64,000 bases of DNA, taken from NCBI RefSeq assembly GCF_011601315.1, contig NZ_JAAORA010000001.1:248001-312000 (forward strand). Direction: 5' to 3'. A program made the translations under genes and the position numbers. The notes beneath the pieces are model-generated. The model did not search any database and was not told where the DNA came from. It was given only the letters and a program-made list of their open reading frames with translations. Numbering within the stretch: position 1 is the first letter of the stretch; each line of letters opens with the position of its first letter. Source of the DNA: Candidatus Chlorobium masyuteum. Lineage in GTDB: Bacteria > Bacteroidota > Chlorobiia > Chlorobiales > Chlorobiaceae. Of the stretch, positions 53,558 to 62,374 are shown piece after piece.

Positions 53558-54496
53558 TTAATACTTTGTAGCAATAGCTCTCAACCACCTTGAAGGTTTC
53601 TCTGATTCACAATGCGCCTTAAAAGGAGCAATCATAGCTCTTTCAATTGGATTATTAAGCATTTCCATACCTTCTTTTTTACGTGCAAATGGAGTAGTTA
53701 CTCCATGACGAATAAGCTTATCTCGTAATTGCATCACTTTAGTATGGAGAAATTTTTGCGATTTTATACTTTCTATTTCTTCGCCATGGTAAGTAACCTG
53801 AATATTATCGAGTCCTATCTTTTTTAAGAGATAAGTAATAGATAACTTATCAAAAAATAATAAGTGGGGCTCGATATTAGATTTGTATTCCCAATCTCTA
53901 CAGGGAACCTCTATAAATATAACTCCTCCAGTAGATAACTTCTTGGATGTTGATTCAAGAAATTCATAGGGATTCGCAATATGTTCAAGCACGTGTGACA
54001 TCACAATCAGATCGTAATGTGTATTTGTGTTGTTGATTAAAGAATGACTTATGAGTTGTACTCCTGTTTCAGATAAAGCAGAATGACAAGATTCATCAGT
54101 TTCACAACCGAAATATGTAGTTTTTGGATACATAGAAAGCCATTCGTGTGCGAAATATCCAAATGCTGGTCCATATTCCATAACAGTTAAATCCGAGATA
54201 GCTTTATCTTTAAGATATTTATTAATGTAATCAATACGTAAACGTGCAATACCAATAAAAAATGCATTTATAAAAGGATCTACAGGTCTCCCACCATGAG
54301 CATTCAGAAAATAAGTAATATTGTATTCTTCCAGATTTGAAACAGATGGCATAGGGGCTACATGAACTAAATTACAAACTTTACAACGCACTAACTTAAG
54401 ATTTATAAATAATTTATTCTTACCACGATAGTCAATCAGGTAGTCATGATCATTACTTTCACAAACAGGACATAAACTATTTATAACTTGTCTCAT
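53558..54496 (-). CDS. Zinc-ribbon class I SAM methyltransferase
   Basis: A 312-residue methyltransferase. The N-terminal zinc ribbon has CPVC (residue 9-12) and CKVC (residue 38-41). The SAM region is VMEYGPAFGYFAHEWL, followed by DLIVMSHVLEHIANPYEF, typical of the Methyltransf_13/25 sugar C- or O-methyltransferases. Substrate probably a nucleotide sugar or glycan. ATG 54496 overlaps the acyltransferase stop by one base (TAATG). AT-rich. Confidence 0.86.
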   Translation of the reverse strand: MRQVINSLCPVCESNDHDYLIDYRGKNKLFINLKLVRCKVCNLVHVAPMPSVSNLEEYNITYFLNAHGGRPVDPFINAFFIGIARLRIDYINKYLKDKAISDLTVMEYGPAFGYFAHEWLSMYPKTTYFGCETDESCHSALSETGVQLISHSLINNTNTHYDLIVMSHVLEHIANPYEFLESTSKKLSTGGVIFIEVPCRDWEYKSNIEPHLLFFDKLSITYLLKKIGLDNIQVTYHGEEIESIKSQKFLHTKVMQLRDKLIRHGVTTPFARKKEGMEMLNNPIERAMIAPFKAHCESEKPSRWLRAIATKY

Positions 54497-55071
54497 TACT
54501 CTAATCTATATTTTATAATTTTTGCCGGAACACCTGCAACAATAACCATTGAAGGTACATCGCGTGTCACTACTGCTCCTGCAGCGATAATTGAACCGGT
54601 TTTAATACGTATACCACCAAGTATCACGGCGTTTGCACCAATCCAGACGTTGTCTTCTATTACAATATCACCTGAAGAATGCCCCTGCAATCTTATTAAA
54701 ATGCCTGGATTACTAAATTTATGATTTGCTGTTCGCATAACCACATTCGGGCCTATCAAACAATTACTACCAATATTTATGACCCCTGATACTGATGCAT
54801 TGATATGTTGATTCTGATTAAAATATGTATTACTTCCAACGATTATTTCTCCACCATCTGCAGCAAACAATGAATGGGCCCCTATAGAAACTGTTCCTCT
54901 AAAATATATATTATTTGGTGATATAAATTGAGATCCAAAACCGATTTGTATATCACCGCATGATTTAAAACGTTTTTTATACCATATACTCCTAAAATAT
55001 ATGCCTATATTTCCCGGCATATAAGCAAGAGCAGTTTCAAGCCAAGAAGCAATTTCATTTTTTATGGCCAT
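54496..55071 (-). CDS. Left-handed beta-helix (hexapeptide) O-acyltransferase
   Basis: A 191-residue LacA/WcaF-like acetyltransferase. Hexapeptide repeats run from about residue 50 to 175, e.g. GGEIIVGSNTYFNQNQHI, INIGSNCLIGPNVVMRTANH and IVIEDNVWIGANAVILGGIR. The catalytic His is in RTANHKF; the C-terminus VAGVPAKIIKYRLE is standard. It probably O-acetylates a glycan residue using acetyl-CoA. Coupled to the zinc-ribbon methyltransferase downstream. Confidence 0.9.
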   Translation of the reverse strand: MAIKNEIASWLETALAYMPGNIGIYFRSIWYKKRFKSCGDIQIGFGSQFISPNNIYFRGTVSIGAHSLFAADGGEIIVGSNTYFNQNQHINASVSGVINIGSNCLIGPNVVMRTANHKFSNPGILIRLQGHSSGDIVIEDNVWIGANAVILGGIRIKTGSIIAAGAVVTRDVPSMVIVAGVPAKIIKYRLE

Positions 55072-55110
55072 TAAAAGTATTTTTCTTCTTTCTGTGATAA
55101 ATAGAATGGA

Positions 55111-57006
55111 TTATTTTAAAATAGATTCATTAATACACGCGACCAGTCTGTCAGCAGCTTTTCCATCATAAAAAGAAATGAACTGACTGATAATTGATGA
55201 CCAATCACCTAATGCTCGATGCTTATCGTCAGAATTACGGTACTCATAAATCGCAGTCATTAACTCATCAAGTTTATTATATTCAATATCATTTGCCTTT
55301 GTCCAATAATCCCAAAAACAATTTATACTGCTGGAATCAAGTAACACTGTTCTAACGCCAAAGCAGGCTGCCTCTATTGCTGCCGTTGCGCCTACCTTAT
55401 GACCTATACATAGATCGGATATTAATGCCGCCTCTGCTGGATAAATATCATTTCTATGGAATCCCTCCATCAGCTCCATGAATCTACCGGTATTTTTTGC
55501 ATCTTTAATAAGTAAATCATCTGGATACAGTTGACTCGGCGAATTCTTCATAAACTGTGATTTAATTACTACACCGAACGTTTTATCCTCTAATACTGTT
55601 TTTGCAAGAAGATGAAGCTCTGTTAAATGATCACTTTTGCTGATCATTCCCCCTCTATCATGAGAAACGCTTTCGTCAAAGTAGGTGACAATAAATTTTG
55701 CACCTTCTGCTTTTAATTTAGCCCTATTATTTTTGGAACGCACAGCAACTTTTTCCCCAATAAAATCATATAAATATCCAGTGCTCAATAATTCACCGGG
55801 TCTTATCCCATCATATACATAAAGATATTTATACATATCAGAAAATAACAACATCTTATCTGCAGTAGACATCATAAGTGGAGATATTCCTCCAAGATTA
55901 GAATATTGACAAGCAATTGTAGTAATGCCAATATCGCGGGACACAAGCTGTATCGCATCCGCGGATGAGTAATAAGCCTCTTTTATTAGAAATATTTTTG
56001 TATTTGTATACAGAGCAAGTGCTCCAAGGCGCAGTGACTCTGAGAGGAGATTAGTAATTATTATAGCAAAATAGCTTAGAGAAAGGTCATTTAGTGACAA
56101 TACAATCGATCGATATGCATATTTTATATATTTTTTAATCGGTGCAAGCCGTGGATCCTTTCGTGTCTTTTGTAGAGCTGTTCCAATTATGGAATAAGTA
56201 AATAACCTAACCCCTATGGATGAAAGGTCTTTTTCGACAGGGACTTCATCATATATAGAACCTGTAGATTTTATTATATAATAGTTGAATATATTTTTTT
56301 GATTATTTCCTGAATACCAATACAATTGACTTCTTAGAGTGGAGTCTATTCTGATAGAATCCTCCTGTAAAGATAATACTGCGGGATCTTCGTAACTATA
56401 TTCGCTTATTTTAGGCGATTTTTTGAATCCATAATTCCACTTAATCATCGAAGCAAATGAACGAATTACCAGCGCTATAACTGATAGCGTGTTTTTTATA
56501 TATTTAAATATTAATAAACCGGAATATAAGTTTATTTGAGTTGACGGGAATGCGTATCGAAGATGGTTTTCATTAAATAATAATGGTTTTTTTAACCATA
56601 CTTCCATCACTTCGTTTTGCGCTAAAGCACCGCTGACTAATACACGAGTTGTCCAGTATTCAATATATGTAAATAATCTTTTAGCAATAACAAGACGAAC
56701 GGTATTATTTCCAAGGTCCCGATTAAATCGCAATATTTGTTTATTTTGGACGATTTCCTTTGATGCATTAAGAGCTATTAATCCTGCATTACGACGGGAT
56801 GCAGTCCATACATGCTCACCGTCACCGGTCCTCAAATGTCCGACAAAATAATTTGCAATTGAAACATTAATACCAAAACGCTCAAGTATTGCCTTGCATA
56901 TCTTATCTTTTAATTTTATTTCATTTAGAATTACAACTTTTAAAGGCTTATTTTTTAGAAGGAACTTTAAACAAACAACAATAGATAAATTATCTACATA
57001 AATCAT
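55111..57006 (-). CDS. Unassigned large GT-B-like surface carbohydrate protein
   Basis: A 631-residue protein that I do not recognise as a named family. The C-terminal half has ITTIACQYSNLGGIS (QYS 367-369, in the place of the QHG loop of related transferases), later GVVIKSQFMKNSP, then CIGHKVGATAAIEAACFGVR with the Glu of the nucleotide-site helix and LLDSS. These three elements occur in the same order as in 7105-8853 and 42393-43931. The N-terminal 300 residues have no assignable motif apart from hydrophobic stretches (LIFKYIKNTLSVIALVIRSF). A transferase for the PseI-type acid of module P is inferred. AT-rich (27% G+C at 56461-56520). Confidence 0.6.
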   Translation of the reverse strand: MIYVDNLSIVVCLKFLLKNKPLKVVILNEIKLKDKICKAILERFGINVSIANYFVGHLRTGDGEHVWTASRRNAGLIALNASKEIVQNKQILRFNRDLGNNTVRLVIAKRLFTYIEYWTTRVLVSGALAQNEVMEVWLKKPLLFNENHLRYAFPSTQINLYSGLLIFKYIKNTLSVIALVIRSFASMIKWNYGFKKSPKISEYSYEDPAVLSLQEDSIRIDSTLRSQLYWYSGNNQKNIFNYYIIKSTGSIYDEVPVEKDLSSIGVRLFTYSIIGTALQKTRKDPRLAPIKKYIKYAYRSIVLSLNDLSLSYFAIIITNLLSESLRLGALALYTNTKIFLIKEAYYSSADAIQLVSRDIGITTIACQYSNLGGISPLMMSTADKMLLFSDMYKYLYVYDGIRPGELLSTGYLYDFIGEKVAVRSKNNRAKLKAEGAKFIVTYFDESVSHDRGGMISKSDHLTELHLLAKTVLEDKTFGVVIKSQFMKNSPSQLYPDDLLIKDAKNTGRFMELMEGFHRNDIYPAEAALISDLCIGHKVGATAAIEAACFGVRTVLLDSSSINCFWDYWTKANDIEYNKLDELMTAIYEYRNSDDKHRALGDWSSIISQFISFYDGKAADRLVACINESILK

Positions 57007-57023
57007 ATAATAACTATCTGTAT

Positions 57024-58958
57024 TTATTCACCATAAGTACCAATTAAGGAATGCACGGACAGTGTCATAAGATCAGATTGATCTTTTCCTATTAACTCTT
57101 CCCCGTTCAGATAGCGATTGATTAACGAGTTAATATAATCACAATCAAACATTTTCGCATCTAATTGATTAATAAATCTTTTACTTTTCAAGCTGGTTTT
57201 AAAAATATCAACAAATGAAGAAGCATAAAGTATTTCTCCTGCATGAGTGAATGCCGGATTAACATCATAAAGGTATGAATGAGGGCCTACCTGCAAATGG
57301 TATGGATAATCAATTCTGTTTTTTAGCATCCATTTTAATGGATACTTTGTAGATTTAAGATCAAGTCCTCTTCCCCAGCTTTCCGGCATTGCAGAAAGAA
57401 ATTCTATAACGCTACTATCATGAAAAGGGATTGCACATTTCAAGCCATGCGCTTCAGCCGTATGCTCCAATGTTGAAACTGTGGACCCTTGCCAATGAAA
57501 TGAGTTATATAAATGAAGATATGCAGCATAAAGATTATCAGAATCAACTTGTGATGCTATTTCATTCAAGTATACAGCTTGTGATGTAGAATCATATTGA
57601 CTACGTCCAGCCGGTGTCAATATTTTAGTATTTTCAAGCGAATAAAGAGGAATACGGCCATTTCTTAAAAAGAAACTGGTAAGTAGCTGCTTCCTTATAT
57701 TTAGCTTACCTTGAGCTACTGATTCAAAAATAGCTCCATTGTTACGCTCTTTGAAAAGGCTCCATACAGGATCGGCTTCATGTTTACCATTTTCAATTTG
57801 CTCCATAAAGGTTGGGCCAAAAAGATATGATGCCATTTTATCGCTATACTCTCTAAAATCAAAAGAAGCAGGATGAAATATTGACACAAATTGACTAAAG
57901 CCAAGATTATGTGCACCATCACTTATTTCTCCAGCAAAGACAACTTCATCACCATCAGATGTTTTCGCAGTTCCTTCTGCCAATAACCAGTGATTGAAGC
58001 CAGTAAGATTTGAAAACTGTTGCGACTTGAACAGTCCATGCAATTTTTCTAATATATTTGCAGCATTATTTCTATAATCAAGCTCAATTACATCAAGGCG
58101 AACTCCATAATAATCAGCAATAGCATGAGCTCGATCAAGTTCATATTGATTAATCACCCCACTCCTATCAGAATAACGCATTCTGCCGATAACAGCTCTG
58201 ACTTTTTTATTACCAAAAAGATGTACTAATGTTGCCAGAATTGAAGTCGAATCCCATCCGGATGATAAATACACTACATTACCATTATTTGATGCTCTCG
58301 CCCGTATTGCCTCAATAAACCTATTGGAATATCGATTTAAATCCTGCTCAGTATAGTTAGGAACAGTACTGGATAATTTGGTTTTTCGAGTATGCAGAAT
58401 TATTTCTGTTTGTGTAATCTGAATAGATTGATTGACACCTAAACGTGAAACTGATTGATATAGGGTATGTTGTTTAGCAGGACGTGAACCATAAACAGTC
58501 AAAGAATGAGCTAAACCTACAAAATCAAGCATTGGCTTTTTGGGGTCCGATGCAAGAGGAAGTAAATCGATACCGGTAGATAAAACGACTGAATCTATGA
58601 GTTCCTGAATATATATATCTACCCTTCCAAATTGATCGGCCCATACTTGACATGAGCCATTTTCAAATATTTTTATAATAACAAATCGTCCTTCTATTTC
58701 TGAAACCCTCTGAAAATCCTCTAAAATATCTGTCTCTATTCTATAAGAAGATGATGGCGATATCGTCCCATCAGCTCTTCTTATTCCAACAATATGACCA
58801 AATATAATATATTCATCATTTGTCGCTTTGTTAATCCATTTATGCAGCATACCCGTTCCCGCAATAAGCAATCCCCCTTTTTCATATATTTCAGGCAGAT
58901 TACCTATATTAGCATTTTGGGTATTTTTTTCTTTTTTCCGAATAATTCTTATTTTCAT
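57024..58958 (-). CDS. Asparagine synthase-like ligase lacking the glutaminase cysteine
   Basis: A 644-residue AsnB-family protein. The C-terminal synthetase domain has a PP-loop VVYLSSGWDSTSI (residues 232-237 SSGWDS), VVFAGEISDGAHNL and LEHTAEAHGLKCAIPFHDSS. The N-terminal domain keeps the fold hints (IIFGHIVGIRRADG, EGRFVIIKIF, VWADQFGR) but begins MKIRIIRKK, with no Cys2. It therefore cannot hydrolyse glutamine the usual way: either free ammonia, another amine or an internal nucleophile is used, as in the lasso-peptide and beta-lactam synthetases. It probably joins an amine to a glycan carboxyl. It lies between the GNAT/PseI genes and an orphan transferase. AT-rich. Confidence 0.85.
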   Translation of the reverse strand: MKIRIIRKKEKNTQNANIGNLPEIYEKGGLLIAGTGMLHKWINKATNDEYIIFGHIVGIRRADGTISPSSSYRIETDILEDFQRVSEIEGRFVIIKIFENGSCQVWADQFGRVDIYIQELIDSVVLSTGIDLLPLASDPKKPMLDFVGLAHSLTVYGSRPAKQHTLYQSVSRLGVNQSIQITQTEIILHTRKTKLSSTVPNYTEQDLNRYSNRFIEAIRARASNNGNVVYLSSGWDSTSILATLVHLFGNKKVRAVIGRMRYSDRSGVINQYELDRAHAIADYYGVRLDVIELDYRNNAANILEKLHGLFKSQQFSNLTGFNHWLLAEGTAKTSDGDEVVFAGEISDGAHNLGFSQFVSIFHPASFDFREYSDKMASYLFGPTFMEQIENGKHEADPVWSLFKERNNGAIFESVAQGKLNIRKQLLTSFFLRNGRIPLYSLENTKILTPAGRSQYDSTSQAVYLNEIASQVDSDNLYAAYLHLYNSFHWQGSTVSTLEHTAEAHGLKCAIPFHDSSVIEFLSAMPESWGRGLDLKSTKYPLKWMLKNRIDYPYHLQVGPHSYLYDVNPAFTHAGEILYASSFVDIFKTSLKSKRFINQLDAKMFDCDYINSLINRYLNGEELIGKDQSDLMTLSVHSLIGTYGE

Positions 58959-59153
58959 TATGAGATTATTTTAATTTATTTAAATAGAAATAAATTCAAT
59001 GGGCAAGTATTTTTAAGTAAATCTGCATTCTTCAGTATATTACAATCAGAAATTTATCATAAAATTTATGATTATAATCATATTTAAACAGTTAGCCTTT
59101 TTAAAGAATAAAGATTATAACACACCTGACCAATTTGCACAAATACTTATTAT

Positions 59154-59678
59154 CTATATGTATGGGTTCAAATGCCAAACCATCACCATATTTTCAGGTA
59201 AAACTATGGGAATAAAGGGTGTTGATTCTTCTACAAAACCAACTTTTTGATAGGCAGTTATCGCTGCAGTATGCGATCTGCTCACACCCAGAATAATTTG
59301 TTTGATGTTATGATACTTTTGTAGCCAATCCGCAGTTGCATTAAGTACCTCAGCAGCTACACCTTTTCCTCGCCAATCACATTCTCCGATAAGAATGCCC
59401 ATGATGGCATAACCCTGTTCAGGATCAACCGGTTCGTATTTAATATTACCTATATGTAATCCGGTATTCTTATCAAAAACACCTAAAAAGATCACATCTC
59501 TTCTTCTGCTAAGCTCTAAAACATACGCTTTAAGATCAGCAAGATCAAGTTTTGCTGTTATGTATTCGCTTGTCAGTGAATCCCTTAACCATCCGGCATA
59601 ACGCTCGTTAACATCATCAACGGTAAGTGTTCTGAGCAAGAACCGCTCAGTATGAACCTCAAGAGGATAATCAGACAT
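59154..59678 (-). CDS. GNAT N-acetyltransferase, RimJ/RimL type (module P)
   Basis: A 174-residue GNAT. It has TERFLLRTLTVDDV at the N-terminus, the acetyl-CoA loop region CDWRGKGVAAEVLNATADW (R-x-x-G-x-A), and SHTAAITAYQKVGFVEE. Directly downstream of the PseI-like gene (eight-base gap), so a PseH-like role (N-acetylation of the C4 amine) is plausible; a RimL-like modifier or another amino-sugar acyltransferase is possible. 195 AT-rich bases with no gene separate it from the next gene downstream. Confidence 0.82.
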   Translation of the reverse strand: MSDYPLEVHTERFLLRTLTVDDVNERYAGWLRDSLTSEYITAKLDLADLKAYVLELSRRRDVIFLGVFDKNTGLHIGNIKYEPVDPEQGYAIMGILIGECDWRGKGVAAEVLNATADWLQKYHNIKQIILGVSRSHTAAITAYQKVGFVEESTPFIPIVLPENMVMVWHLNPYI

Positions 59679-59685
59679 TCATCTA

Positions 59686-60729
59686 TCAAATTAGATCAAT
59701 TCGCAATGCTGTACCTCTATCCACATCCTGCCTCACTGACCGGCCCAATACAAGATCAAGATATTTAGGGGGTAAACCAAGCCCGGGACGAATAGCGCGC
59801 ACATTGTCGCAAGTCAAAACATCACCCTTTTTCATGTCCTGAATAATATAAAGAGATCGACGATACTGGAGGGATTTCTTCTCTCCCTCAGTAGGGCCAT
59901 AGCTGACCTGACCTAACGCCTGCCAAGCCCGTTGAGTTTCAACAACCAGTTGAGCCATTTCCGCCGGCTCCATTGAAAAAGCGCTGTCCACACCGCCATC
60001 GGCACGATAAAGTGTGAAATGTTTTTCTATGACTGTGGCACCAAGCGACACACTGGCAACAGAAACACCAACCCCCATTGTATGGTCTGAAAGTCCCACT
60101 TCACAATCAAACAACTCACGCAGATGCGGAATAGTTACAAGATTGGTATTCTCAGGAGTCGATGGATAAGTGCTGGTGCATTTGAGCAAAATCAGATCTT
60201 TGCAGCCTGCGTTGCGTGCTGCCCTGACAGTTTCATCCAGTTCGGCGACAATGGCCATACCTGTAGAAACAATCAATGGCTTGCCTGTGGCAGCTACACG
60301 CTGAATCAACGGAAGATCCGTATTCTCGAAAGAGGCAATCTTGTAACAGGGAACATTGAGTGTTTCCAGAAAATCTACTGACGTAGCATCGAATGGTGTG
60401 CTGAAAGCAATCAGACCAAGTTCACGGGCACGATCAAAAATCGGTTTGTGCCACTCCCAGGGAGTGTAGGCTTCACTGTATAGCTTGTAGAGCGAAGTAC
60501 CAGCCCATAAACTGTTGGGATCGCTGATATGGAACTCCCGCTCATCAAGATCAATCGTCATGGTATCGGGAGTGTATGTCTGAATTTTCAGCGCATGAGC
60601 ACCCGAAAGTGCAGCAGCCTCTACGATAGCCAGAGCACGTTCAAGGGACTGGTTATGATTGCCGGACATTTCAGCTATAATAAATGGTGCTGCACCGATT
60701 CCGATTTTACTGCTACCGATAGTAATCAT
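59686..60729 (-). CDS. pseI: Pseudaminic acid synthase-type NeuB-family enzyme
   Basis: Condenses phosphoenolpyruvate with a 2,4-diacylamino-altrose-type sugar. It has 347 residues. FIIAEMSGNHNQSLERALAI, IQTYTPDTMTIDLDE, YKIASFENTDLPLIQRVA, LLKCTSTYPS, VGLSDHTMGVGVSVASVSLG and YRADGGVDSAFSMEP are PseI hallmarks, differing from the LegI and SpsE-like synthases in this window. The SAF domain (YRRSLYIIQDMKKGDVL, IRPGLGLPPKYLDLVLG) is complete. PseB, PseC, PseF and PseG partners are not in this module; they may lie upstream of the window. ATG 60729 overlaps the ATP-grasp stop (ATGA). Confidence 0.9.
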   Translation of the reverse strand: MITIGSSKIGIGAAPFIIAEMSGNHNQSLERALAIVEAAALSGAHALKIQTYTPDTMTIDLDEREFHISDPNSLWAGTSLYKLYSEAYTPWEWHKPIFDRARELGLIAFSTPFDATSVDFLETLNVPCYKIASFENTDLPLIQRVAATGKPLIVSTGMAIVAELDETVRAARNAGCKDLILLKCTSTYPSTPENTNLVTIPHLRELFDCEVGLSDHTMGVGVSVASVSLGATVIEKHFTLYRADGGVDSAFSMEPAEMAQLVVETQRAWQALGQVSYGPTEGEKKSLQYRRSLYIIQDMKKGDVLTCDNVRAIRPGLGLPPKYLDLVLGRSVRQDVDRGTALRIDLI

Positions 60730-61679
60730 TCTTTCTTGCCTGTAACAATATTATTAATGATCAGTGCACCCTGAATACGCACCATAATCTGATTCTCCGG
60801 AAATACAGGGAAGTTTACCGATTTTCCTTCCGCTTCTTCAAGAGCCCATAACAAATCGCTGAAACCTATGAGATGCCTCATGAGAACTGTTGAAGAAAAA
60901 CGCGGATTGATTTCGAAAACACGGGGGCCCCTGTCTGTGATGCGGAGCTGAATATTCATGCTTCCGCGCAAATTGAGACCCTTGGCTATAACCTCACACA
61001 TGCTTGCGGTCTCCTCGTCCTTTATTACCTTGGCCCAGCCAGTAAATCCCCCTGCAAGCCGACGAAGCATCTGTAATGTTGCAACTGCTCCATCGCGTCG
61101 CCGATATACTGCACAGGTAATCTCTCGATCTGCAGGTTCAAGCATTTCCTGAAATATTGCATCGGGATATTTGTTGGCAAGATATTGCGCCTCTTGCATA
61201 TCGTGCACTCTGAAAACTGCTCGAGAACCTGAGCCATAACGGTTTTTCAGGATACATGGATATTCAGACGGCACGCTTTGATTCGAAGGAAAAGTCCACG
61301 GCACCGGCAATCCAAAACCCGTCAATGCATTAATTGTTGCAAATTTATCAAGACCGGCTTGGATAACTTCTGTCCCTGCGGTAATACATCGATTTTCACC
61401 GAGTTCCATAAGTAATGGCCCTGTCACGCCCAATTCAGGCTCAGACATGGGAATCATTATATCGACCGCTTTGGAGGCGATTATATGTCGAATGGAATCC
61501 AGATAGTCAGGCGATGTGGCGGCTGGAATTCTTATAAATTCATCAACGAAAAGCATACCCCCATGCTGCTCATGCATATCAACCCCGATAAGCCTGATAT
61601 CCGGGCGAGCCTCCCTTATGATGGTGGCTGCGGCCTGAGCTATGTCTCCACCGATACCAGTGATCAAAACAGTTTTCAT
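60726..61679 (-). CDS. ATP-grasp ligase, CarB-like (module P)
   Basis: A 317-residue ATP-grasp protein. VLITGIGGDIAQAAATIIRE is the pre-ATP-grasp Rossmann motif. YPCILKNRYGSGSRAVFRVH holds the nucleotide-binding lysine and Gly-rich loop; IFQEMLEPADREITCAVYRR and VFEINPRFSSTVLMRHLIGF carry the metal ligands (E-x-N). Such enzymes join a carboxylate (acyl phosphate) to an amine; here probably an amino acid or the like to an amino sugar of module P. Between PseI and a phosphoesterase, all overlapped by four bases. Confidence 0.85.
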   Translation of the reverse strand: MKTVLITGIGGDIAQAAATIIREARPDIRLIGVDMHEQHGGMLFVDEFIRIPAATSPDYLDSIRHIIASKAVDIMIPMSEPELGVTGPLLMELGENRCITAGTEVIQAGLDKFATINALTGFGLPVPWTFPSNQSVPSEYPCILKNRYGSGSRAVFRVHDMQEAQYLANKYPDAIFQEMLEPADREITCAVYRRRDGAVATLQMLRRLAGGFTGWAKVIKDEETASMCEVIAKGLNLRGSMNIQLRITDRGPRVFEINPRFSSTVLMRHLIGFSDLLWALEEAEGKSVNFPVFPENQIMVRIQGALIINNIVTGKKE

Positions 61680-62374
61680 AGACGTGACAATACCTCTGAT
61701 AAATATGGAATATCCGGATGTCTTCGACGCGATTCACGAATAAGGGGTTCGGCATCATAGGCTTCACAGTGCATTGTCAGTTCGCGCAATTGTGTATCAA
61801 AAAGCGCCCAGTGAGCTCCGGGCTGTCGATTACGGGGTTGACCGACTGAGCCGGGATTAACAAGAAGCGTCTTGTCAAATTGCAAATGCATAGGGTAGTG
61901 CGTATGCCCTTGTACAACCAAATCAAATTCCCCAACAGCACAGCGCTCCAATTCGAAAGTCCCGGAATCAGGGTATACATACCGGTTGATATCCCATGGT
62001 GATCCATGACACAAAAGAATATTGCAGCCCTCAATCTCCAGTTGCATCGGATGCGGAAGTGAACACAGTTCATTGAGTGACTGCTCGTCAAGCTGATCAA
62101 TTGCAGTGCGCAATCCGGATCCATAACGACAAGTCATCCGGAAGAGAAAATCCTCATCGCTTCTGGCTGTATGAAGCATCTCCTCATGGTTCCCTCTCAC
62201 AATGAACCGCTTCCATGGTCGCAGTAATTCCAGAACTTCAGAAGGAAAAAAATAATAACCAACAAGATCACCTGTAACAAGAAGTGTTTCTACTCCTGAT
62301 AATGCTGCAGATTGCAAGACTGCTTTTAAGGCAACATGATTGGCATGTATATCTCCCATCAAACCGATTTTCAT
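61676..62374 (-). CDS. Calcineurin-like metallophosphoesterase, YfcE/MJ0936 type (module P)
   Basis: A 232-residue phosphoesterase with the full two-metal set: GLMGDIHANH, LVTGDLVGYY, IVRGNHEEML, LLCHGSPWD and VVQGHTHYPM. LVNPGSVGQPRNR is the closing motif. It may cleave a phosphodiester or phosphomonoester of a sugar nucleotide or of a pathway intermediate. Such genes do occasionally stand in for dephosphorylation in glycan loci (inference). ATGA overlaps to both neighbours tie it to the PseI-containing operon. Confidence 0.88.
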   Translation of the reverse strand: MKIGLMGDIHANHVALKAVLQSAALSGVETLLVTGDLVGYYFFPSEVLELLRPWKRFIVRGNHEEMLHTARSDEDFLFRMTCRYGSGLRTAIDQLDEQSLNELCSLPHPMQLEIEGCNILLCHGSPWDINRYVYPDSGTFELERCAVGEFDLVVQGHTHYPMHLQFDKTLLVNPGSVGQPRNRQPGAHWALFDTQLRELTMHCEAYDAEPLIRESRRRHPDIPYLSEVLSRL

